Shown here piece after piece: positions 17,660 through 25,563 of a stretch of 64,000 nucleotides of DNA. The number at the start of each line of letters is the position of its first letter. Positions within the stretch are counted from its first letter, which is position 1. Under the pieces are notes generated by a model. That model was not told the origin of the DNA and did no database searches. It was given only the letters and a program-made list of their open reading frames with translations. Made by a program: the position numbers and the translations under genes. Source of the DNA: Streptomyces sp. NRRL S-340 (GTDB taxonomy: Bacteria > Actinomycetota > Actinomycetes > Streptomycetales > Streptomycetaceae); contig NZ_JOIY01000021.1 in assembly GCF_000720185.1 (NCBI RefSeq), forward strand, positions 58,945 to 122,944, in the 5' to 3' direction.

Positions 17660-18497
17660 GGCACAGCCCAGCCGATCCCGCTGAAGGGGCTTGACCGAAC
17701 GCGTGTCTCCACATCTCAGAAGGCCGTGCGGCGGGTCCGAGAGTCCTTCGAGAGCTACCCCACGGCGGCTCGACGAGTACCTGACCAGCTCAGACTGAGG
17801 ATGGAAAAGGCTCTCTGCCTCGTCCTACGGGAGGCGGTGAGCCCTTCGTACGGTTCACCCACCTAGGGGCACCGGTGTGGTTGAAAAGGATCACACGTCG
17901 CGTCGCGGTGGCTGCGGCGGAGGGATGAGATGAGTGCAGTGGAGAGGAGCCGTACGGAGGCAGTTTGGGCGCCGACCGCGACGCACCAGCAGCAGTCACA
18001 GCACAACTGACTATCGGCTACTGGCGCAGGAGACCAGCTGAGCCTTGCTCGACCCCCGGTTGAAGCCGACTCGTTGGCTGGGCCGTGTCCAGGAATGGTC
18101 CACCAGCCCCGGAGGACTCGTCGTGGCTTTGTCCTTGATCGGGGCTTCCTGAGTGCGCGACAAGTCTTGCTCTCAACAATAGACTTGGCATGTCGCAGAG
18201 GTGAGCGCACGCGTGGAGCCAGTGATGTAGACCACATTGGCTTCCTGGACAGCCTGGCAGGATCCCAACGCCTGGGCCATTTCGACAAGTCGCTCACCTG
18301 CTGTTTCTCTTTCCAAGCTGACGAACCCTCCGGGTGGCCAAGACGGATTGTTGCAGTCCAGGTGTTGGACATCTGCGCAACAACGCGGGTGGCGTCGAGG
18401 TCGTCAGCGCGCTGAACATGGGTCGCACGGCGCCTCGTAGGGACGTGGCGCAAGACGGCCCTCAGGCCAACAGGCAGGGCGGAAAGGAAGAGGTGCA
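17660..18497. other. Gene-poor stretch with degenerate sequence
   Basis: No complete gene with a convincing start, composition and protein-like sequence was found on either strand here. One internal segment on the minus strand looks like a gene remnant and is listed separately. The right end carries the ribosome site GGAAGAGG for the gene at 18498. Confidence 0.5.
18173..18374 (-). pseudogene. Possible gene remnant without a start codon
   Basis: Reading leftward from 18374 to a TGA at 18173, one frame gives strikingly protein-like text: DVQHLDCNNPSWPPGGF, then SLERETAGERLVEMAQAL, then EANVVYITGSTRALTSA. It lacks a nearby start and is closed upstream by a stop around 18405, while an adjacent frame (ADDLDATRVVAQ) looks like its continuation. 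This suggests a frameshifted decayed gene. Family not recognised. Confidence 0.35.
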
Positions 18498-18737
18498 ATG
18501 ACAGCTGGCAGGACATCTCGTCTCGAGTGTGTTGTCCATGGGGCTCGTGCGACACCCGAGTCCCCGAGCACACAGGTAGTCGTCATCGTGGTGATTGCCA
18601 TGACGCTAGCCACGGTTCAGGTTGTCCTGGGGCACCCGGTGGCGGACGTACTGCAGATGTTTGGCGGAATGGCGGCGATCTCGACCTTGTTCAGGGCAGG
18701 CACACCTGATCTGGTCGTTTCCGCCCGCCGGCCGTGA
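18498..18737 (+). CDS. Small membrane protein paired with an HTH regulator
   Basis: This 79-residue protein has a clear hydrophobic segment (VVVIVVIAMTLATVQVVL, about residues 26-44) and a second weaker one (VADVLQMFGGMAAISTLF). The ATG is preceded by GGAAGAGG at ideal distance. The stop lies 6 bases before the HTH gene start, so the two are almost certainly co-expressed. Such pairs occur in Streptomyces as sensor/regulator or small toxin/regulator sets. Function unknown. Confidence 0.6.
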   Translation: MTAGRTSRLECVVHGARATPESPSTQVVVIVVIAMTLATVQVVLGHPVADVLQMFGGMAAISTLFRAGTPDLVVSARRP

Positions 18738-18743
18738 TGGCCG

Positions 18744-19424
18744 ATGGGGCGAAAGCTGCAAGAGCTGCCCGAGCAGCCCTCTCCTATTGTAGAACTAGCG
18801 CGCTGGCTGCGCGAACAGCGCCAGCGAACAGGCTTGACCTATGCGCAGCTGGCAGAACGTTTGGAGGTCAACAAGTCCACTCTGAGCAGGGCGGTCAGTG
18901 GCACCACGTTGCCGTCGCTCAAGATGGTCGAGGAGATCGCCCGGGCATGCGGCGCCGATGTAAACGCCGGCAGACGACTACATCGCAAAGGACTGTGGGA
19001 GCTCAAAATCAGGCAGATGCTACAGGGTGAGAAGAGGACTCCACGGGACATGGTGGTGACACCTGCTGACCTATGGAACGCGCTCGTATCACAGTACGCA
19101 CTCTCTGGGCTCACTTACCGAAAGGCAGAAGAGAAGGCCAAGCGCCTGGCTGCTCAAGGTGTGATTGAGCGGCCGATCAGTCGTTCCACCTTTCACAACT
19201 TCGTCACTCGACATGCTGCTCCTACGCGGACGATCATGTTTGCAGTTCTCGCGGTCAGCGATGTTCCCCAGGAGCAGTGGCCGCAGTGGGAGTCGGCCTG
19301 GCGTATCGCGCGGATGGAAATCGTTCGGCAGGCAGCCAGGGATGGATCACCGGCCGCGCGCGAGTACTTGGGGCGTGAACCCGAACGGCTTCTGAAGCCC
19401 TACGGGATTCCCTGGAACGACTGA
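18744..19424 (+). CDS. XRE-family HTH regulator with a second HTH-like module
   Basis: This 226-residue protein has an N-terminal XRE helix-turn-helix (residues about 17-68; LTYAQLAERLEVNKSTLSRA is the HTH core). A second helix-turn-helix-like segment at about 115-165 (SGLTYRKAEEKAKRLA then SRSTFHNFV) follows, with Trp-rich helices near residues 180-190. Streptomyces has many such paired-HTH proteins of unknown targets. No strong ribosome site is visible at ATG 18744, consistent with coupling to the membrane protein just upstream. A long hairpin closes the unit. It may regulate itself or neighbouring defence genes. Confidence 0.7.
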   Translation: MGRKLQELPEQPSPIVELARWLREQRQRTGLTYAQLAERLEVNKSTLSRAVSGTTLPSLKMVEEIARACGADVNAGRRLHRKGLWELKIRQMLQGEKRTPRDMVVTPADLWNALVSQYALSGLTYRKAEEKAKRLAAQGVIERPISRSTFHNFVTRHAAPTRTIMFAVLAVSDVPQEQWPQWESAWRIARMEIVRQAARDGSPAAREYLGREPERLLKPYGIPWND

Positions 19425-19442
19425 GGCACTGATGCGGTGTCA

Positions 19443-19483
19443 ACGAGTCAGACCCGCTTACCAGAAAAGCGGGTCTGACTCGT
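19443..19483 (+). terminator. 17-bp hairpin after the HTH gene
   Basis: Perfect 17-base arms (left 19443-19459, containing GAGTCAGACCCGCTT; right 19467-19483) flank a 7-base loop. It starts 19 bases after the stop codon. This is the strongest hairpin in the island and a convincing terminator. Confidence 0.85.
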
Positions 19484-19606
19484 ACGCAGCGACGTTATTG
19501 GTCCGTTCTCGGTTGAATTAAGCGTGTCACAGAAGGCTGTGGTCATGAACTCGCGGACCGAACCGATCCTCTGCTATACGACCGCCATACAGCCACTGGG
19601 CACCGC

Positions 19607-19629
19607 CCAGCTCCGCGCCGCGGAGCTGG
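19607..19629 (-). terminator. Inverted repeat downstream of the sacsin-like gene
   Basis: Arms CCAGCTCCGCG and CGCGGAGCTGG with a one-base centre lie about 140 bases beyond the stop of the minus-strand gene at 19769. It is probably a terminator for that gene; a protein-binding palindrome is the alternative. The rest of 19484-19768 holds nothing else recognisable. Confidence 0.45.
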
Positions 19630-19768
19630 CTCCCCCGATCCGGCAATGTCCCTGAGAGCCAGCCGATCCCGCTAGCCGCCGTCGCGGCCACAGCGCCGTT
19701 TCGCGCGGTATGACCAGCGCTGGGGTCACTGTGGGCAAAGTCGGGTGGAGGGGCTAGCCGAGCTGTTC

Positions 19769-22700
19769 TCACAGGCGGTACGAGAAGCGCAGCGCGCCGC
19801 CCTCCTCCCGGTAAAGATCGCGACCTCGCGCGCTGAAGGGATTGGGGAGCATCGCCACCCGGAGCCGGGAGGGCTCCAGGACCGACGTGACCATGAGGAT
19901 CCGCCAGCGGTCGCTGCCGGAGTTCCGCTGGGCCGCCCGGACCTCGCTTTCGCCGAGTTCAATCTGGCCTCCCTCGCCCTGACTGGCTTTGACTTCGAAC
20001 AGCAAGGGCTGACGGCCGCTGCCGACACGGAAGTCGTACCCAAGCCCGTCGTCCCCAGGGAGGCCGGGGAAGAACTTCCTTCGGTTCTTCGAGACCCAGC
20101 TGGTTTCGTTAGCGGCCGAGTAGTTGCGACAAAGCCACTGGTAGGCGAACCACTCTCCGGCGTAGCCGATCGCCTCTCGTTGCGCGGCCGACAGCCTTCG
20201 GGATTCTCCCCTGCCAGCGCCACCATGGCCGGAAGGCGACGCTCCCCGTCGCCCGGGCCCCACGGGAGTCAGCGAGGCGAAGACTTTGCGGTTGCCCAGG
20301 AGCTGCGGATCCGCATCGAGCGCTCGCTGGAGCTCGGCGGTAAGTTCGCCGAAGTCACCGGTGTGCACATCGAGCTCCTTCCCCCCAATGGTTACGACCC
20401 GCTGGCGGTGCTCGCGCTGTGCCCGTGCCGAGTCGGCAGCGATGCGACCGTTTTCGAGCTCGGCGGCTGTCACGCCCTGGACGGCAGGGTCCGCGCTGTC
20501 AGGCATGCCAGCCGGCCAGTGCCCAAGCGCCGCAAGCCAGGCCGCGATGTCATCGGATCCCAGCAGACGGAAGTCCAGCGCGCCGGCCTCGTCGAGGAGT
20601 TCAGTCACCGCCTCCGCCGGATCTCCCTGGTCGAGTGCGGCGGGCAGCGGATGACGGCAGGCGCGGATCAGGGCGACCAGATCGGGCACAACCATTCTGA
20701 TGGCCGCTCGGTTCCGAGGAAGCAGGGCCGTATAGGCAGGGAGGTCCGTGCCCACCGCTGGGAGTCGCGAGCCCAGCCGCTCGGCGAGGACCTCCTCCAC
20801 CCGAACGCGTACCTGCTGAGGTGTCACCGTCTCCAGCGTGGTGTTCCACTCCGTGGGGGGTTCGATTCCTTCCAGCGTGCGCAACTGCCGCCAGTCCGGC
20901 TGGGCCTCACGGGCGTCGAATCGCTGGAGTCGAGCCAGTCGGAGACGGTCGAGAAGCGCTCCCCGATGCCGCTGCAGATGCTTCTCGATCGCCTCCCGGT
21001 GGGCGTCCGCGTGGCTGATAACGGTGTGCGAAGGAGCCAGCCCGGCCAGGGTGACATTGAACTCCGCGAACTCGACGCCGAGCGCTTCGCGCAGTTCGTC
21101 GATGTCGCGTGCCCGCCGGGCCTCGGTCAGGAGCACGCCGGCCTCTACCGGCAGCTCCTCCGCGTGTGCCTCAAGCGTCGCTTGGAACTCCCTGGTGTCG
21201 CGGGGAGGTGGTTCGACTAGGGCGTCGCTCCGCCGACGTCCCAGGAAGTGGACCAGGAACGGATAACAGCGGTGGACGACGGCAGCGGTTGTGCCTTCGT
21301 AACGCTGCACGGTTTCGGCGAACTGGTGCGGGGACAGACCGAGTGCCTGGCCGAGCTCCTCCTCCCCCGGCTCGCGGAGATCGGCGTGCAGGTGTTCCAG
21401 CTCGCGGGCCACGAGTCTCAGCCGGACACCGAGGTCGGGGCGGCCGGTCAGGTGGGCGACGGATTCGGCGAGCCGGGCCACCGCGTTCCAGTCTTCGGGC
21501 TGGGCCCGCTGCAGGAGCAGAGGGCGGTCGTCGTCGGGCAGCGGCAGGACTCCACCGAGCCGGTTCGGCAACGCCACCTCTTCTTCGTCCAGCCGGATTT
21601 CCAGCGTCCGGTAGATACGCGAGTCTATCCGCCGGACGATCGCGACCAGCTCCGCAAGGGACGTTTCGGTCGGCCGGATCCCTGTTGGACTGTGATCGGC
21701 CAGGGCCGCCAGCACCAAAGGCAGCCAGGGCAGGACGGAGACGAGGGGTGTCCCAGTCTCCGACCGGGCCAATGGTTCCTCGTCCACAACGACTTCCAAC
21801 CGGGCCTCGTCCACATGACGTACCGACCGTGCTCCGCAGCGCTCGAGCAGATCGACGATCTCCCTGGCCAGACCCGGCACCACGAGCAGCGGGCGTTCCA
21901 TCTCCTGAGTGATGCGGGTCTTGACGCTTGCCCGTTCGTCTGTGACGTAGAGCTTGCTGTTCCCGTCCCGCAGGGCGGCGAAGGGCACGGCGATCAGCAG
22001 CTCTCCCGACTCCGCGAGCAGGGCACCTTGGGTGAAGGGCGGACTGCCGGGCGCGGCGGACGTACGAGCTCGGGTGACCAGGGACCGCCACGCGTACTCG
22101 TTCGCGCGTTGCACCGCGGGGCGGTCTTCGGGGCCGACCGCGCGTTCGGCGACGAAGTCGGCTAGGGCCGCGACAAGCCTGTAGCTGTCCCGGGGGTCGT
22201 TCCACGTCGGAAGGCCGTACGACCGCAGCTTCGCCACCACCTCCGGAGTTTCCAGCAGGGAGCTCACCTGGCGAGCGATCGTCGGCGCGAAAAGGGGCTC
22301 CTCCTCCATGCTGGGCGGGCAGTGCCACGCTTCCCGGGGGCGTACGAAGCGCAGCGCGCGGCCGCGGCCGCGCACCGGAAGCCAGGGTTGCTCCCGTACG
22401 AAGGCGTCCAGCGGGGTGGGTACTTCCTGGGGGTCCTTGTTGCCAGGCCGGTCCCTGAGCCAGGTGCTGGTGAAGCTACTGGCCTGCCAGCGTGGCAGAC
22501 CGTGCAGAACGAGTCGGGCGAAGGCAAGCCGGGCGGGCTCGCTCAGTTGTCCGACGATCTCCTGGCCCGGGAGCCGCCAGGCAGGGCCCCCCTCGTACGG
22601 CGTGTAGGGGTGTTTGGCGGTGTCGCCGTCGCGGTGGATGTGCGGCTGCCATTGCTCCGCGACGGCGACGGGCACCTTCGCCATGCGCACCAGGTGAGCC

Positions 22701-25189
22701 GGTGTCAGTTGCGAACCCTCCGCCGTGGTGTCGGCGGTAGTCGTAAAGACCGGACGGAAGCCGTCGGTGACGCCGAGCTCGGCGAGAAACGCCCGCCAGT
22801 CGGCCTCTGTCTCCGTACGGCGGAGGAACGCGTCCGGCGTCGCGATGAACTGCCGGGCGAGCGAGCGTAGAGACGCGCTCTCCTCGCGCCCCTCTTGGGC
22901 CACGCGCGCCAGATCCTCCCCCATGGTGCCGGACCAGCCCGGCCCGAACTTGCCGCTGGCGGCCGGGATGAGTGGTCCGTCCGCCGACGGCACGTACAGA
23001 CCGAGGTCGCGCAGGCGCAGCGCACCGGAGGACTGACGAGAACAGTGCAGATGGAAGACGAAGCGCAGGGCCTGATTGCGCAGCCTACGGTCCTTGCTCT
23101 GCGAGAGTGCATGCCGTATGTGCTCCAGCAGGCCCGCCGCGTCGAACCGGCGTACGAGACGGTGCTGCTCCAGGAAGAGGCGGGCCTGTTGCCGGCGGAC
23201 CTGCCCTTCGCTTTCGATCCAGGTCAGTCCCGGATGCAGATAGAACAGCCGCTTGCTCAGGGCTGGGGGTACCGCCAGGTTGCCGTCGGGAGCGGCGGCC
23301 GTGGCGCCGGAGGGCCCGGAGAGCCCCCTGGCCGGCGGGAAGAACGCCTGGCGCCGGGATTGGCGGCGTTCCTTGGCAGGGGCGGAGTCGACCGCTGCCG
23401 TGCCGTTCGTACGCTCCAACGTCCCGCCGGCCGTCAGCAGCAGTCTGCGGCCTTGCAGCACCCGGCCACAGCCTTCGAAGAGGTGGGGCAGATCCGCGTA
23501 CACACCGTCCCACACGTCGACGGGGTCGTCGGGCCCGGGAAGCGGCAGCGAGGCCGCGATCCGCTCGACGTGGCCAGCGAGTGCGTCCGCTGACGGTTCC
23601 AGCGGGCATCGCAGGGCTTCGCAGAGTTTGGCCAGGCGTGCGCGCGGCCCGCGCGGCAGAACTGTGTCGACCACCGCCACACCAGCTTCACATGCCGCCC
23701 GGGCGGTTAGCACCGACAGATCCACCTCAGGCCACAGAACGACAGCTCGAGGCGCTGCCCACGCCGGCGAGGATCCGGCAGGGCCGAGCATCGGCACGAT
23801 CGGTGTGTCGGCGAGCTCTCGCCCCTGAATACGCCGGGAGGCAGTGGCCAGTCGCCCGGCCCACTTCTGCTGCCAACTCACCAGATCCACGGCCAACCGG
23901 GCCGCGTCAGGTGCTGCGCTGTCTCGGAGCGCCGTGGCGGCGGTGAGACAGGTCTCCGCCGCGGCATCGAGAAGCATGGTGTTGAGCGGGTGTTCCCCGT
24001 CGTAACCCGTGCGGTCGGTCTTGGTGTAGAGCGGCGCGTTGAGATGGCCGGCCAGCGGAGCGGTCACGTCGTCGCCGAGCGGCAGAAACGTGTACACACG
24101 CCCAGATGAGGCTGGCACGACCGGCAGGGCGATCTCAATGACGGCAGGCTTGGACCACTGGGTCCAGGAGTCGTCCAGCCCCTCGTCGTCGACGGCCGCC
24201 GCGACCGTGGCCTCCAGTCTGGCAGCGGGCACCGTGCCGCGTACGAGCACGAATCGGCCAGCCGGTCCGAGATCGACCTGCATCAGCGACACGGCCGGTG
24301 CAGCGCCTGCGGCTGGAACGTCCGGCACCGCGGGCAGCCGCTCCTCGCAGCGCGTCAGTTCAGTCCGCTCGTGCATGTCACCCGCACGCCGTTCCAGCAC
24401 CAGACGCTCAAGGCGCTCCAGGAACAGCATGGGCGGAGCGCCTGAGCCGGCCAGCTCCTCGATCCGCCGGCGTACCTCGCCGCATGCCGTTTCGCTACGC
24501 AAGGGCAGCCGGATCACGGTGACGTGGCCGGCCAGGGCCAGCTTCGCGCAGGTCTCCGGGACCGCGGACACCGGGAAGGGGAGCTGGAATGGCGGAAACT
24601 CCTCGGTCGCCCGGCGCACCAGCTCGGCGTCGGCCAGCAGCAGGCTCAGGTCGTCGGGCGTGGCGAAGCGGAAGCAGTATCCGTCTAGCACGGCCGGGGT
24701 GCCGCCGTCGGGCCTGCCGCTGTAGATCTCGGGTGCGACACTGATCTGCAACACACTGCGGAACCCGACGCCCTTGTTGCCGATTCCCTCGCCCACCACC
24801 TTGTCGCTGCATGAGAGCTTCGACACCGAATCCACACGGTCCCAAGTGAAGGGGTTGCCGGCGTTGGCGACATAGAGGGTGCCATGCTCGCCTTCGTCCT
24901 CGTCGAGCAGGACGTGCACCCGCCCGTCGCTCCGGTCATCGGGGTGCGCGTCATGAGCGTTCTGCAGCAGTTCCAGGAGGAAGCGCCCTCTGTAGTCGCG
25001 AGCGGTGCTCCGGGAGAGGCCGCGCAGCTGCTTGCCCGGCTGCCACCTACGCGTGTGCTGCCACTCGTCCAGCACCTCCCGGGTGTACGTCATCAGTTGT
25101 GCAGTGAACTCGCTGCCGTAGCCAACTGAGCCATCAGTCCCCCGCAGCGCCCACGTTTCCCCAAGCTGACCCAAGTCAACAGCAGCCAC
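19769..25189 (-). CDS. Sacsin/HSP90-like ATPase with C-terminal DUF3883/PD-(D/E)XK nuclease domain
   Basis: This 1806-residue protein opens with a Bergerat ATPase module: FLLELLQNAHDAHP (Glu73, Asn77), NAGNPF at 109-114 and GIGNKGVGFRS at 135-145, the layout of the sacsin N-terminal ATP-binding domain. A very long middle region with no recognised domain follows. The last 140 residues hold a DUF3883 (NOV) type module with Asp1719 (GYDFRV) and Glu1732-x-Lys1734 (LLFEVKAS), matching a PD-(D/E)XK nuclease core. The GTG start at 25189 follows AAGGGGG. It stands alone, divergent from the methylase fusion. The architecture suggests ATP-gated DNA cutting in defence; that role is inferred. Confidence 0.8.
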   Translation of the reverse strand: MAAVDLGQLGETWALRGTDGSVGYGSEFTAQLMTYTREVLDEWQHTRRWQPGKQLRGLSRSTARDYRGRFLLELLQNAHDAHPDDRSDGRVHVLLDEDEGEHGTLYVANAGNPFTWDRVDSVSKLSCSDKVVGEGIGNKGVGFRSVLQISVAPEIYSGRPDGGTPAVLDGYCFRFATPDDLSLLLADAELVRRATEEFPPFQLPFPVSAVPETCAKLALAGHVTVIRLPLRSETACGEVRRRIEELAGSGAPPMLFLERLERLVLERRAGDMHERTELTRCEERLPAVPDVPAAGAAPAVSLMQVDLGPAGRFVLVRGTVPAARLEATVAAAVDDEGLDDSWTQWSKPAVIEIALPVVPASSGRVYTFLPLGDDVTAPLAGHLNAPLYTKTDRTGYDGEHPLNTMLLDAAAETCLTAATALRDSAAPDAARLAVDLVSWQQKWAGRLATASRRIQGRELADTPIVPMLGPAGSSPAWAAPRAVVLWPEVDLSVLTARAACEAGVAVVDTVLPRGPRARLAKLCEALRCPLEPSADALAGHVERIAASLPLPGPDDPVDVWDGVYADLPHLFEGCGRVLQGRRLLLTAGGTLERTNGTAAVDSAPAKERRQSRRQAFFPPARGLSGPSGATAAAPDGNLAVPPALSKRLFYLHPGLTWIESEGQVRRQQARLFLEQHRLVRRFDAAGLLEHIRHALSQSKDRRLRNQALRFVFHLHCSRQSSGALRLRDLGLYVPSADGPLIPAASGKFGPGWSGTMGEDLARVAQEGREESASLRSLARQFIATPDAFLRRTETEADWRAFLAELGVTDGFRPVFTTTADTTAEGSQLTPAHLVRMAKVPVAVAEQWQPHIHRDGDTAKHPYTPYEGGPAWRLPGQEIVGQLSEPARLAFARLVLHGLPRWQASSFTSTWLRDRPGNKDPQEVPTPLDAFVREQPWLPVRGRGRALRFVRPREAWHCPPSMEEEPLFAPTIARQVSSLLETPEVVAKLRSYGLPTWNDPRDSYRLVAALADFVAERAVGPEDRPAVQRANEYAWRSLVTRARTSAAPGSPPFTQGALLAESGELLIAVPFAALRDGNSKLYVTDERASVKTRITQEMERPLLVVPGLAREIVDLLERCGARSVRHVDEARLEVVVDEEPLARSETGTPLVSVLPWLPLVLAALADHSPTGIRPTETSLAELVAIVRRIDSRIYRTLEIRLDEEEVALPNRLGGVLPLPDDDRPLLLQRAQPEDWNAVARLAESVAHLTGRPDLGVRLRLVARELEHLHADLREPGEEELGQALGLSPHQFAETVQRYEGTTAAVVHRCYPFLVHFLGRRRSDALVEPPPRDTREFQATLEAHAEELPVEAGVLLTEARRARDIDELREALGVEFAEFNVTLAGLAPSHTVISHADAHREAIEKHLQRHRGALLDRLRLARLQRFDAREAQPDWRQLRTLEGIEPPTEWNTTLETVTPQQVRVRVEEVLAERLGSRLPAVGTDLPAYTALLPRNRAAIRMVVPDLVALIRACRHPLPAALDQGDPAEAVTELLDEAGALDFRLLGSDDIAAWLAALGHWPAGMPDSADPAVQGVTAAELENGRIAADSARAQREHRQRVVTIGGKELDVHTGDFGELTAELQRALDADPQLLGNRKVFASLTPVGPGRRGASPSGHGGAGRGESRRLSAAQREAIGYAGEWFAYQWLCRNYSAANETSWVSKNRRKFFPGLPGDDGLGYDFRVGSGRQPLLFEVKASQGEGGQIELGESEVRAAQRNSGSDRWRILMVTSVLEPSRLRVAMLPNPFSARGRDLYREEGGALRFSYRL

Positions 25190-25563
25190 ACATGCCCCCT
25201 TTGCCCCGTCTATACAGGGACTCTAGCGGGACCCCAGGCAAGGCGGACGGCCTTACGAGAAGCATGGGATGTACCCGCGATTCACTGCTCTGCCATCCCG
25301 AACGACCGCTGCTTCCTGAGCGCATCACTGTTGCTTTCGGCCGCTGTTTGACGCCAGGCGTCAATGCCAGGGCGCGCCTGCTGCTGGGGCGCGAAGAGAT
25401 CACTTTCGGACCACATGACGATGGCCTCCGCAATGGCGGTGCCCCCAGCGCCCCCGAGCGGGATGCTACGGAACGCAGCGTCAGTCAGGGCCTCCAGGCG
25501 CCTGACGGCCGCCGATGTAGCCGATCGGCCACGGCTGCATGCGCCATCCGATAGCGTATCGCC
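25190..25563. promoter_or_regulatory. Divergent control region with an 8-1-8 inverted repeat
   Basis: This 374-base non-coding stretch lies between the divergent sacsin-like and methylase-fusion genes. It contains TTGACGCC-A-GGCGTCAA at 25348-25364, a perfect inverted repeat suited to a dimeric repressor. TAGCGT at 25552-25557, six bases before the GTG at 25564, resembles a -10 box for a leaderless message; I see no ribosome site there and no clear -35. Confidence 0.45.

Noticed and set aside
17863..18573. Long minus-strand open frame in the gene-poor stretch
   Set aside because: The translation is Arg/Ser/Trp-rich and non-globular. Only a part in a different frame looks like protein, so it was listed as a remnant.
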